Shown piece by piece: positions 18,413-26,792 of a DNA stretch of 64,000 nucleotides. Position 1 is the stretch's first letter. Each line of letters starts with the position of its first letter. Both the position numbers and the translations under genes were made by a program. The stretch is from positions 1-64,000 of the forward strand of contig CAJKHT010000004.1 of NCBI GenBank assembly GCA_905199755.1, given 5' to 3'. A model generated the notes under the pieces. It saw nothing but the letters and a program-made list of their open reading frames with translations, was not told where the DNA came from and searched no databases. The DNA comes from an uncultured Eubacteriales bacterium (GTDB taxonomy: Bacteria > Bacillota > Clostridia > UBA1381).

Positions 18413-18435
18413 TTGCTCCGCATATATGGTATACT
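18407..18435 (+). promoter_or_regulatory. SigA-type promoter of the phosphoesterase-peptidase operon
   Basis: TTGACA (18407-18412), exactly 17 bases, then TATACT (18430-18435), a near-consensus promoter about 50 bases before the phosphoesterase start. Its -35 element overlaps the second Spo0A-box-like site of the divergent spoIIE promoter. Confidence 0.8.
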
Positions 18436-18488
18436 GATAGTCAAATGAGAATTATGCCGCACCGAAGCGGCGGAACGGAGCTTTTTAA

Positions 18489-18956
18489 ATGAAACGGTTT
18501 CTGATTTTTTCCGATTCACACGGTAACATAAATGATTGTATACGTCTTATCGAGGCGACCGAGCCGGACGCGGTAATACATGCCGGAGACTATATAAGCG
18601 ATGCGGAGGATTTAATATCGCTTTATCCCAATATAACGTTTCACTGTGTCTGCGGAAACAACGATTTTTCACGGAGATTTCCGCATAACATACTGATTAA
18701 GACCGAGGGCAAGCGGATATTTGTAACTCACGGTCATGAATACCGCGTGAAATACGAGAGCAGTCTCACGGCACTGTACGAGAAAGCGAAATCGGAAAAT
18801 GCCGATTTATGCATTTTCGGACATACTCATGTTCCGTACACCGAATACCGCGGCAAAATGACGCTCCTCAATCCGGGCAGCATAAAATATACGAAAACCT
18901 ATGCTGTGTGCGAAATTGAGGACGGAAAAATGAAAACCTGCATTATAAATGCTTGA
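18489..18956 (+). CDS. YfcE/MJ0936-family metallophosphoesterase
   Basis: A 155-residue calcineurin-like phosphoesterase. All five metal-site motifs are visible: SDSHGN, HAGDYI, GNND, THGH and FGHTH. Members hydrolyse phosphodiesters in vitro, but the physiological substrate is not established. The start has a GGAG upstream. It is followed 18 bases later by an M16 peptidase gene under the same promoter. Confidence 0.9.
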   Translation: MKRFLIFSDSHGNINDCIRLIEATEPDAVIHAGDYISDAEDLISLYPNITFHCVCGNNDFSRRFPHNILIKTEGKRIFVTHGHEYRVKYESSLTALYEKAKSENADLCIFGHTHVPYTEYRGKMTLLNPGSIKYTKTYAVCEIEDGKMKTCIINA

Positions 18957-18974
18957 AAATGATGAGGACGGTAA

Positions 18975-20231
18975 ATGTATATATATAAAACACTTTCAAA
19001 CGGAATACGCGTTGTTGCGGAGGAAATCCCGTATCTGAAATCGGTGTCGATAGGAGTATGGGTAGGCTGCGGCTCACGCTGTGAAAAAAAAGAAGAAAAC
19101 GGAATATCGCACTTTATAGAGCATATGCTGTTTAAGGGAACACAAAAACGCGGTGCAAGCGATATTGCAAGCGAGATTGACGCGGTCGGCGGTCAGATAA
19201 ATGCCTTTACGGCACGGGAATATACCTGCTTTTACACAAAAACGCTGGACGAGCACACTCCCGTTGCGATGGATATACTTTCGGATATGATTTTCGATCC
19301 GGCTTTCCGCGATGCCGACACGGAGCTTGAGCGGGGAGTCATACTCGAAGAAATAAGCCTTTATGAGGACAGTCCGGAGGATTTGGTGTATGATTTGTTT
19401 TCCGAAGCGGTATGGGGAGATTCGCCCATGGGGCGGACAATCCTCGGAACAAAGGATACGCTTGATAAAATCTCGCCCGATACGCTGCGTGCGTTTATGA
19501 GAAATAATTATACGGGCGACAGTATAATTATTTCCGTTTCGGGAAAGATTTGCGAAAATTTTTTCGAACTTTTGGAACAATATTTCGGAAATGTCAGTCT
19601 AAATAAGGGAATACCCGAAATGTACGACGCAGAATACAGTCCGCGGCGTATTGTGAAAACGAAGGACATCGAACAGCTGCAGCTGGTGGTGGGCTTTAAC
19701 GGCATAGACGTTATGGACGAATCGGTGTACAGTCTTTTGGTTTTCAATAATGTTTTCGGAAACGGAATGTCATCAAGGCTGTTTCAGAATATACGCGAAA
19801 AATACGGACTTGTGTATTCGATATGCGCCGGTCACAGCGCATATATAAATACGGGAACATTTGATATTTCCGCCGGTATGAGCGCCGCAAATGCGCCGCG
19901 CGTGGCGGAGCTGATATGTGATGAAATAAGGCGGATAAAGCGTGATAAGCTTACTCATGCAGAGGTGGACGCGGCAAAGGAAATGCTTAAGGGAAATTAC
20001 ATTTTAAGCTGTGAAAGCACGGGTGCAAGAATGCAGAATGCCGGGCGGTCGCTGCTGTTAAACAAGCCGGTCTGCTCACAGGAGGAGGCTTTAAGGAAAA
20101 TCGAAGCCGTAACGGTGGATACGACAGCCGAAATAATAGACCGTGTGCTTGATACGGAGTCTGTTGCCGCTGCCGCAGTCGGTCAGCTTGATACGCTTGA
20201 CGGCTTGTTTGAAAATATTAATTATTCATAA
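18975..20231 (+). CDS. M16-family zinc metallopeptidase
   Basis: A 418-residue single-chain M16 peptidase (mitochondrial processing peptidase-like). The inverted zinc motif HFIEH is at residues 46-50, with the distal glutamate in the ERGVILEEISLYEDSPEDL region about 75 residues later. The C-terminal inactive-like half contains the expected R/Y substrate-binding stretch (FGNGMSSRLFQNIREKYGLVYSI). It has no signal peptide, so it is probably cytoplasmic. The substrate is unknown. Confidence 0.92.
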   Translation: MYIYKTLSNGIRVVAEEIPYLKSVSIGVWVGCGSRCEKKEENGISHFIEHMLFKGTQKRGASDIASEIDAVGGQINAFTAREYTCFYTKTLDEHTPVAMDILSDMIFDPAFRDADTELERGVILEEISLYEDSPEDLVYDLFSEAVWGDSPMGRTILGTKDTLDKISPDTLRAFMRNNYTGDSIIISVSGKICENFFELLEQYFGNVSLNKGIPEMYDAEYSPRRIVKTKDIEQLQLVVGFNGIDVMDESVYSLLVFNNVFGNGMSSRLFQNIREKYGLVYSICAGHSAYINTGTFDISAGMSAANAPRVAELICDEIRRIKRDKLTHAEVDAAKEMLKGNYILSCESTGARMQNAGRSLLLNKPVCSQEEALRKIEAVTVDTTAEIIDRVLDTESVAAAAVGQLDTLDGLFENINYS

Positions 20232-20248
20232 ATTTATTGCAAAGGCTA

Positions 20249-20277
20249 TTGAATTTTCGGGCTTTTTGTAATATTAT
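20249..20277 (+). promoter_or_regulatory. Likely promoter of the IreB-family gene
   Basis: TTGAAT (20249-20254), 17-base spacer, TATTAT (20272-20277), leaving a leader of roughly 80 bases before the gene. Confidence 0.5.
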
Positions 20278-20366
20278 ATAAATAAAGGCTGAATCAGACC
20301 GGCACCTGCTGCGCGGAAAAGGCATGCCCGTATGATTTTGCCGACGCTGTGTAAAAGGAAAGGAAG

Positions 20367-20624
20367 ATGAGCATGGATATTAACGAAACAATGAAAATCA
20401 AGCTGGAGTTTGACAAGTCGCAGGAAGTAAGGGATATTGTCTCAAAGGTTTATGAGGCTCTTAAAATCAAGGGCTATGATCCGATAAGCCAGATTGTGGG
20501 ATATATTCTTTCGGGTGATCCGACCTACATAACAAGCTATAACGGCGCAAGGGGTCTGATTGTCCAGATTGAGCGCGATGAGCTTTTGGAAGAATTTACA
20601 AAGACGTATATTAACGCACTTTAA
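20367..20624 (+). CDS. IreB-family regulatory phosphoprotein (UPF0297)
   Basis: An 85-residue protein matching the IreB/UPF0297 family along its whole length (VYEALKIKGYDPISQIVGYILSGDPTYITSYNGAR is the family core). In Enterococcus, IreB is phosphorylated by the PASTA kinase IreK at N-terminal threonines and affects cephalosporin resistance; a threonine is present here at residue 8. The ATG at 20367 and one at 20373 both have a usable AGGA. The usual alaS and ruvX/DUF1292 neighbours are absent. Confidence 0.9.
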   Translation: MSMDINETMKIKLEFDKSQEVRDIVSKVYEALKIKGYDPISQIVGYILSGDPTYITSYNGARGLIVQIERDELLEEFTKTYINAL

Positions 20625-20631
20625 AAAAATA

Positions 20632-20888
20632 TTTCAAAAAGGGGATGTTAAAAAACTCCGGAACGCAAGAAAAGAAATAAAAACACGTATCGCCGGCATT
20701 ACAAATGCTGTAGTTCGGTTTTGATTAGGCAGAAAAATCAAAAAAACTTGATTTTTCATAGAATTGTCCTTTTCTTGCTATCAACAAACTTCGCCTCTCG
20801 GCGTATACACATACGCCTTCGGGTATCCCAAAACTAAAGTTTTGGCTCAGTTTGTTGATTCCAAAGCTTTTTTCCTATCCCCTTTCAA
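20632..20888. repeat. Structured inverted-repeat element of about 255 bases
   Basis: The segment starts with AAAGGGGAT and ends with ATCCCCTTT. Inside are further perfect stems: GCAAGAAAAG (20665-20674) with 20769-20778; AAAAATCAA with TTGATTTTT (about 20732-20756); an 11-bp stem ATCAACAAACT (20780-20790) with 20849-20859; GGCGTAT/ATACGCC (20800-20817); and CCAAAACT/AGTTTTGG (20828-20845). It encodes no protein. It could be a MITE-like element or a stable non-coding RNA. Confidence 0.55.
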
Positions 20889-20928
20889 AAAAATATGCAC
20901 TTCCGAAATTTCGGAAGTGCATATTTTT
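20889..20928. terminator. Bidirectional terminator
   Basis: A perfect palindrome of at least 36 bases (20891-20926, arms containing ATGCACTTCCGAAA) flanked by A- and T-runs, between the plus-strand IreB-family gene/element and the end of the minus-strand secreted protein gene. Confidence 0.9.
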
Positions 20929-20939
20929 GTTTATTAAGC

Positions 20940-22070
20940 TTATTTCTCTGCTGCCGGAGCTTCTGTAGCCTCGGGAGCTTCCGTAGCCTTGGGAGCAAGT
21001 GCTATCTTAAGCTCTGTATCCGCTGCTGTTACATCAGCTTCGAGAACATCACTGAAGAAGCTTACGGGAACATATGTGTAGTCGTTAATGATTACGGGTG
21101 CGGCTTCAAGTACAAACGGAGTCATTTTTGACTTCTTGTAGCTGTTTTCGCCTATGCTGAAATTAACGCCCATCTGTACGGTACCGACTGTAACCGCTCT
21201 CAAATCACCGTCCCAGCTTACTTCATAGCCGAGTGCTTCCGCAACTGCTCTTACGGGAACGAGAACCGTCTTAATCTCACTGTCATACGAAACAGCGCCG
21301 ATTTCCTTGCCTGCGGCGATAAGCTTTGTTACCTTTGTGAAGTCGGGGGCTTCCGTCGGAGCGGGAGTAACTTCGGGAGTTGCCGAAGGAACGGGGTTAT
21401 AGTCGCTTTCACCGAGTACAACAACCTTTATCGGAGTTGTCTGACCGGGCATGCTCAATGCAACCATATTGAAGAATACAGCCAAATCCTTGTGTTCAAG
21501 GTCTGTATATGCTACTTTGTTACCCTCTAAATCCGTAATGTCCGAATTTTCATCAAGATTAAGCGCAAGATTGTCCGCAATGTTTGTTACAACACCGAAC
21601 ATCTCACTCTTTACATATGTATCAACGTCAACACTAACGTCAAGCTTTTCATCTTTAATGACGATTACCGAAACAGCAGCGTTTTTTTCTGCCGTTACAA
21701 ATGTATAAACCTTGTCGCCTGCCTTTAAATCCTCATACTTTTTAACGCCGCCGTTTAAATCCAGAACAACAGCGTCGTCCGCAACCGTTATGTCGGACTC
21801 TGTGCCGTCCTCAGCTTTAACGGTTATAACCTTGCCGTCTTTGATTTCCTTGATTTCCGATTCCGCGCGTGTGTATTTTGCGGGAACGGTTTGTTTTTGC
21901 GCCGCAACATCATCAAGAGATATATTGATCTCCGTTGCTTCGTCGGCTGAACCTATTGTTGTAACAGCTGTTTCGTTAGCGGATGTATCGGCTGCCTCTT
22001 CGGCAAAAACAGATACTCCGGATACCAGCAGCGCTGCTGCAAGCAATGTTGTTAAAATTTTCTTTTTCAT
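20940..22070 (-). CDS. Secreted protein with C-terminal copper amine oxidase N-like domain
   Basis: A 376-residue exported protein with a cleavable signal peptide (cleavage near VFA-EE, residue 23). Residues ~55-230 form an uncharacterised beta-rich region. A TPEVTPAPTEAP linker leads to a copper-amine-oxidase N-terminal-like domain (PF07833 type, about 250-355: VPVRAVAEALGYEVSWDGDLRAVTV, YVPVSFFSDVLEA). The chain ends in a TEAPEATEAPAAEK tail. In Clostridia this domain is a wall-associated module without oxidase activity. It has its own leader and no operon partner. Function unknown. Confidence 0.82.
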   Translation of the reverse strand: MKKKILTTLLAAALLVSGVSVFAEEAADTSANETAVTTIGSADEATEINISLDDVAAQKQTVPAKYTRAESEIKEIKDGKVITVKAEDGTESDITVADDAVVLDLNGGVKKYEDLKAGDKVYTFVTAEKNAAVSVIVIKDEKLDVSVDVDTYVKSEMFGVVTNIADNLALNLDENSDITDLEGNKVAYTDLEHKDLAVFFNMVALSMPGQTTPIKVVVLGESDYNPVPSATPEVTPAPTEAPDFTKVTKLIAAGKEIGAVSYDSEIKTVLVPVRAVAEALGYEVSWDGDLRAVTVGTVQMGVNFSIGENSYKKSKMTPFVLEAAPVIINDYTYVPVSFFSDVLEADVTAADTELKIALAPKATEAPEATEAPAAEK

Positions 22071-22270
22071 AAAATCTTTCCTTTCCGCGCAGGTGTTTTA
22101 TGTCTGCTAAAAATTTTTTCATCAGGATTATTTATCCTAACAAGTATTTAGACGATAAAAAATATAGTTTGTTCCCGAATATTTATTAATAAACTGTAAA
22201 CAATAAAACCATAGGCAAACATATTTAACTTAATATCAGAAATGCGGTTATACGCAGAAAGGAAAAGCTT

Positions 22271-22567
22271 ATGAAAAAAATATTTTTAATATTGATTTCC
22301 GCCGCACTTATGCCGGTAATGACGGCGTGCGGCAATAACAGCAAATCTCAGCCTACACCAACCCCGACGACGGCAGCCACCGAGCATGCATCGCCCGAGG
22401 CTACAATGAAAAACAATGCCGAAAATGCGGCGGAGGATATGGGCAATACCGTAAACGATGTCGGAAATGACGCAGGAAACGCGGCAAAGGATATCGGAGA
22501 TGCGGCAGGCGATGCCATAAAGGGTACGGCTGATGCGGTCGGAGATGCGGTTGGCGCAAACAAGTAA
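22271..22567 (+). CDS. Small lipoprotein with Ala/Asp/Gly-rich helical repeats
   Basis: A 98-residue predicted lipoprotein (signal peptide, lipobox MTAC at Cys20). A TPTPTPTTA linker is followed by ~50 residues built from imperfect 11-residue units rich in N, A, D and G (NAAEDMGNTVND, NAAKDIGDAAGD). That periodicity suggests an amphipathic helix, as in LEA-like or YtxH-like proteins. AGAAAGG stands upstream of the start. Function unknown; a stress or membrane-surface role is a guess. Confidence 0.75.
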   Translation: MKKIFLILISAALMPVMTACGNNSKSQPTPTPTTAATEHASPEATMKNNAENAAEDMGNTVNDVGNDAGNAAKDIGDAAGDAIKGTADAVGDAVGANK

Positions 22568-22576
22568 GTAATCAAA

Positions 22577-22614
22577 AAATATCTGCGGTGATTTTATACC
22601 GCAGATATTTTTTT
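22577..22614. terminator. Bidirectional terminator between lipoprotein gene and ptsI
   Basis: A 13-bp stem (22577-22589 with 22598-22610) followed by a T-run; it serves both convergent genes and touches the ptsI stop. Confidence 0.85.
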
Positions 22615-24274
22615 AGTTAAGTTTAGCTAAAAGCTCATCTCTCACAGCCGAAACATCTGTTTCAAGCACCTTTTTCTTGATAGGCAGTATCGCACCGGGG
22701 GAAACCGAAAGCTCGTCAACACCCATTGCAAGGAACATTTCCGTAAGTGATGTATCCGCACCCAGCTCACCGCATATACCTGCCCAGATTCCGCTCTTGT
22801 GTGCATTGTCCACAACCGTTTTAATCAGCCGCAGCACAGATAAGTGGTGAGTGTCGCAGAACTGCTCCGCCGCACGGTTCTGACGGTCAACGGCAAGCGT
22901 ATACTGTGTGAGGTCATTTGTGCCGATTGAGAAGAAATCCGCTTCATCGGCAAGCTTGTCGCTTATAAGCGCGGCGGCAGGCGTTTCAATCATAATGCCC
23001 AAAGAGGTGTTCTCGTTAAACGGGATTTTTTCGGCTTTAAGCTCGTCCCTCACCTCCGAACAGATTTCCTTAATGCGCTTAACCTCGTTTACCGACGTAA
23101 TCATCGGGAACATTATTGCTATGTTTCCGTATGCGGACGCGCGGTACAGCGCCCGAAGCTGTGTTTTGAAAAGCTGCGGACGGGTAAGGCATATTCTTAT
23201 CGCACGCACTCCCATGGCAGGATTTTCCTCGCGCGGCAGCTCAAAATAGTCCGCCTGCTTGTCGGCGCCTATGTCGAGAGTACGTATAATAATGCGCTTT
23301 CCGCCCATTTTCTCCGCCGATTTTTTGTAAACCGCAAACTGCTCGTCCTCTGTCGGATAGCTGTTCCTTTCAAGATATATAAATTCACTTCTGAAAAGTC
23401 CGACACCCTGCGCATCGTTTGCATAAGCCTGCGGCAAATCCCCGGGATTCCCTATATTTGCATAAAGCAGAATGCTTTGTCCGTCCTTTGTGACGGGCTT
23501 TATACCCTTAAGCTTGTTTAAAAGCTTCTTTTTGCTGTCCGCCTCGTCCTTCTTTTTCTGCATCGCAAGCACGGTGTTCATATCGGGCGATATATACACC
23601 GTGCCGGTGAAGCCGTCCACAATAACATCATCCGTGCTTTCGCCGTTGTCCGTTATTCCTTTTGCGCCTATTACTGCCGGAATATTAAGCGTGCGCGCAA
23701 GTATTGCCGTATGTGAATTTGCACTGCCCTTTTCGGTTACTATAGCCATGATTTTAGACTTGTCAAGCTGCACCGTTTCCGATGGGGCTAAATCCTCTGC
23801 CGCAAGAATTACGGGTATGTCGGAGTGTATTTCATCTGTTGCGGAATCGGACAAAACGCCTATAAGACGTTCGGAAATATCCCTCACGTCCGCTGCGCGT
23901 GCCTGCATGTAGCTGTCGTCCATGGCGGTAAAAATTTCTGCGAAATTGTCTGACGTATTTGCAACGGCGGTTTCCGCATTAAGCTTTTGATTGGTTATTA
24001 TTGAGCGTATAGAGCTTATATAGTCCTCGTCTTCAAGCATCATGCGGTGTATTTCAAAAATCATGGCGCTGCTTTCGCCCACCTCCGCCACGGCTTTGTC
24101 ATAAAGCGCACCGAGACGCAGCATTGTCTTTTTGCGCGCGTCCTCAAAGCGTGCAAGCTCGGCTTCGGTGTCATCCACACGTTCTCTTTTAATCACATTG
24201 GACGTTTTTTTCAGTACATAAAGCTTTCCGAACGCAACGCCGCCGCATACTCCCTGTCCTTTGATTGTTACCAT
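22613..24274 (-). CDS. ptsI: PTS enzyme I (PEP-protein phosphotransferase)
   Basis: A 553-residue enzyme I that takes phosphate from PEP and passes it to HPr. The phospho-histidine is His188 in GSANSHTAILART; the C-terminal PEP-binding barrel shows RTLDIGADKQ, FSIGTNDLTQYTLAVDR and the Cys-containing WAGICGELGAD. The ATG at 24274 is preferred over the GTG at 24283 because it follows AAGGG at good spacing and matches the family N-terminus. Last gene of the EIICBA-ptsH-ptsI operon. Confidence 0.96.
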   Translation of the reverse strand: MVTIKGQGVCGGVAFGKLYVLKKTSNVIKRERVDDTEAELARFEDARKKTMLRLGALYDKAVAEVGESSAMIFEIHRMMLEDEDYISSIRSIITNQKLNAETAVANTSDNFAEIFTAMDDSYMQARAADVRDISERLIGVLSDSATDEIHSDIPVILAAEDLAPSETVQLDKSKIMAIVTEKGSANSHTAILARTLNIPAVIGAKGITDNGESTDDVIVDGFTGTVYISPDMNTVLAMQKKKDEADSKKKLLNKLKGIKPVTKDGQSILLYANIGNPGDLPQAYANDAQGVGLFRSEFIYLERNSYPTEDEQFAVYKKSAEKMGGKRIIIRTLDIGADKQADYFELPREENPAMGVRAIRICLTRPQLFKTQLRALYRASAYGNIAIMFPMITSVNEVKRIKEICSEVRDELKAEKIPFNENTSLGIMIETPAAALISDKLADEADFFSIGTNDLTQYTLAVDRQNRAAEQFCDTHHLSVLRLIKTVVDNAHKSGIWAGICGELGADTSLTEMFLAMGVDELSVSPGAILPIKKKVLETDVSAVRDELLAKLN

Positions 24275-24300
24275 ATGCTTCACCCTTTTTCGGATTTTAG

Positions 24301-24558
24301 TTAAAGATTGGCTTTAAAGAATGTTTCCATGGCGGATATTGCGGTATCCTCGTCCGCTCCATCGGCAGTGACGGTCACTTCGTCGCCCTGCTTCACACCC
24401 ATGCCCATTATACCGAACAGCTTTGTCGCCTCGGCGCTTTTATCGCCCTTTGCGAGCGTTATTTTCGATTGGAACTTTCCGGCTGCTTTAACAAGCAGTC
24501 CGGCAGGTCTGGCATGGATTCCGATCTCGTCCTTTATTACATACTTAAATTCTTTCAT
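24301..24558 (-). CDS. ptsH: HPr phosphocarrier protein, Ser46 replaced by Lys
   Basis: An 85-residue HPr. The phosphorylated His15 sits in GIHARPAG as usual. In the regulatory loop, where Gram-positive HPr has Ser46, this protein has Lys46 (ATKLFGIMGMG), so phosphorylation by HPr kinase/phosphorylase at that site is not possible. It should still work in sugar phosphotransfer with the adjacent EI and EIICBA. It lies one overlapping base after the EIICBA stop and 26 bases before ptsI. Confidence 0.95.
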   Translation of the reverse strand: MKEFKYVIKDEIGIHARPAGLLVKAAGKFQSKITLAKGDKSAEATKLFGIMGMGVKQGDEVTVTADGADEDTAISAMETFFKANL

Positions 24559-26681
24559 TATCCGTTTTCCTTTCCTTTTGTTATTGTTTCTATAAATTTA
24601 TCTCCTGCTTTAATGCTGCCCGATGCAAGTATTTTCACATCTTCAAAATCATCGGAATTGCAGACCACAACGGGCGTCACAACCGAATAGCCTGCCTCTG
24701 AAACGGCTTTTATATCAAACTTCATAATCAAGTCGCCCTTTTTCACGCTGTCGCCGTCTTTTACCGTATATTCAAAATATTTTCCGTTAAGCTTTACCGT
24801 ATCAATGCCGACATGAATAAGAAGCTCCGTACCGTTTTCTGCGGTTATGCCGATTGCATGGCGCGTTTCGGCTGTGTTTGAGATTACACCGTCGCACGGT
24901 GCAAATACCTCGCCCTTTACAGGCTCTATTGCCGCCCCCTTGCCGAGTATTCCCTTGCCGAACACCTCATCATTTACATTTTCGAGAGGTATAACCGTTC
25001 CGTTAAGCGGAGCTGCAAGTATAATCGCACTGCTTACGGCTGTACTCTTTTCGGATTTGCCAAGCGTTTCGGTTATTGTAATGCTGTCGCTTTCGGGACT
25101 GTCGAGAAAACTCTCGAGCTTTGATTTTATTACCGTGACCTTAGGCCCGTATATGACCTGCACTCCGTTGCCCTTTTTCAGCACGCCTGCCGCGCCGCTT
25201 TGCTTCAGTAAATCCTCGTTTACGGCGGAGCTGTCATGCACGGTTATTCTAAGACGTGTGGCACAGCAGTCCACGTCCGAAATGTTGTTTTTTCCGCCCA
25301 GACCGCCGACTATAAGCATGCTTACGGTATCCTGCTTTGAGGTTTTGCTTTTGTTGTTTCTTGCATTTACGTCGGCACGCGTGTACAGCTTGGTTTCAAC
25401 CTCGTCATTTTCGCGTCCCGGGGTGATATAATTGAATTTCTTTATCATAAAGCCGAATACGGCATAATAAACAAAGAAATATACTATACCTACAATTATA
25501 ATATATATCCAGTGTGTTTTTGCATTGCCCTGCAAAATTCCGAACAACGTCAGGTCTATAAGTCCGCCCGAAAATGTCATTCCCACACCGACATTCAGAA
25601 TATGCATAAGCATAAATGAAAGTCCGGCGAGTACGCAGTGCACACCGTACATGAGCGGTGCAACGAATATAAACGTAAATTCCAGCGGTTCGGTAATACC
25701 GGTAATCATTGCAGTGAGAGCCGCCGAAAGCAGAAGTCCTCCGGCAACCTTGCGCTTTTCAATTCTTGCGCAGCGGTACATTGCAAGCGCCGCACCCGGA
25801 AGTCCGAAAATCATGAACGGATATTTTCCTGTCATAAAGCGTGTTGCTTCAACGCTGAACACCTTTGTGCTTTTGGAGGCAAGCTCCGCAAAGAAAATGT
25901 TTTGCGCACCCTGAACGGTAACTCCGTCAATAACCGCCGTTCCTCCGACAGCCGTCTGCCAGAACGGCATGTAAAACACATGGTGAAGTCCGAACGGTAT
26001 CAGTGCGCGCTCTATAATTCCGTACAGCCATGTGCCGATATATCCCGATGAAAGAACAAGATTTCCCAAAAGCGCAATCGCATTCTGTATAACCGGCCAC
26101 ACGAAAAACATCACTATGCCGACAAGCACGAATACAAGCGCCGAAATAATCGGTACAAATCTTGTGCCGCCGAAAAACGCAAGTATCTGCGGCAGCTGTA
26201 TTGTATAGTATTTGTTATGCAGTGCCGCAACACCGAGCCCTACTATGATACCGCCGAACACGCCCATTTGCAGCGTTGTTATTCCGAGTACCTGTGCGGT
26301 GGAGTTTTCAAGCATGGCATCAGCGCCGCCGCGGCTGTTTATGAGTGCGCTTATGGTTGTGTGCATTATAAGGAACGATACCGTTGCGGCAAGTGCGGCA
26401 ACCTCCTTTTCCTTTTTTGCCATACCTATCGCAACACCCATTGCAAACAAAAGCGGCAGATTGTCAAATACCGCGCTGCCTGCCTTGCTCATTATATCGA
26501 GCAGAGTATAGAGTATTCCGCCCTGACGTATAATTTTGTGCAGATTGTACGCTTCAAGCATTGTCTCGTTTGTAAACGAGCTGCCGACACCCAGAAGCAG
26601 TCCGGCAACGGGCAGAATTGCTATAGGCAGCATAAACGACCTGCCGACACGCTGCAGAACTCCGAAAATTTTGTCTTTCAT
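24558..26681 (-). CDS. PTS glucose/N-acetylglucosamine-type transporter subunit IICBA
   Basis: A 707-residue sugar permease of the PTS. The IIC membrane domain (about 1-365, with the GITEPLEFTFIFVAP sugar-binding loop) is followed by IIB (about 450-525, phosphocysteine in DCCATRLRI, most likely Cys473) and IIA (about 560-695, phosphohistidine His623 in LLIHVGIDTV). The frame runs upstream to 26753 but the ATG at 26681 has GGAGG 8 bases ahead. The family includes glucose and GlcNAc carriers; sequence alone does not decide. It forms a self-contained PTS with the two following genes. Confidence 0.93.
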   Translation of the reverse strand: MKDKIFGVLQRVGRSFMLPIAILPVAGLLLGVGSSFTNETMLEAYNLHKIIRQGGILYTLLDIMSKAGSAVFDNLPLLFAMGVAIGMAKKEKEVAALAATVSFLIMHTTISALINSRGGADAMLENSTAQVLGITTLQMGVFGGIIVGLGVAALHNKYYTIQLPQILAFFGGTRFVPIISALVFVLVGIVMFFVWPVIQNAIALLGNLVLSSGYIGTWLYGIIERALIPFGLHHVFYMPFWQTAVGGTAVIDGVTVQGAQNIFFAELASKSTKVFSVEATRFMTGKYPFMIFGLPGAALAMYRCARIEKRKVAGGLLLSAALTAMITGITEPLEFTFIFVAPLMYGVHCVLAGLSFMLMHILNVGVGMTFSGGLIDLTLFGILQGNAKTHWIYIIIVGIVYFFVYYAVFGFMIKKFNYITPGRENDEVETKLYTRADVNARNNKSKTSKQDTVSMLIVGGLGGKNNISDVDCCATRLRITVHDSSAVNEDLLKQSGAAGVLKKGNGVQVIYGPKVTVIKSKLESFLDSPESDSITITETLGKSEKSTAVSSAIILAAPLNGTVIPLENVNDEVFGKGILGKGAAIEPVKGEVFAPCDGVISNTAETRHAIGITAENGTELLIHVGIDTVKLNGKYFEYTVKDGDSVKKGDLIMKFDIKAVSEAGYSVVTPVVVCNSDDFEDVKILASGSIKAGDKFIETITKGKENG

Positions 26682-26702
26682 ATTTAAAACCTCCGATAAT
26701 AT

Positions 26703-26731
26703 TGCCGATGAATATGTATGGACATATTCGG
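26703..26731 (-). promoter_or_regulatory. Inverted repeat in the PTS operon leader
   Basis: GCCGATGAATATGT and ACATATTCGGC form an imperfect inverted repeat about 30-55 bases after the -10 element and just before the EIICBA ribosome-binding site. It may be a repressor operator or a leader hairpin. It does not match the LicT/GlcT-type antiterminator sequence I know. Confidence 0.5.
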
Positions 26732-26763
26732 CAGATATATATAATATACACATCTTTCATATT

Positions 26764-26792
26764 ATTATACGGAGGTCATATTAACTTGTCAG
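26764..26792 (-). promoter_or_regulatory. SigA-type promoter of the PTS operon
   Basis: On the minus strand: CTGACA (26787-26792), exactly 17 bases, TATAAT (26764-26769). The -35 element overlaps the last codons of the upstream PPTase gene, so the PTS operon can be transcribed independently of it. Confidence 0.75.
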
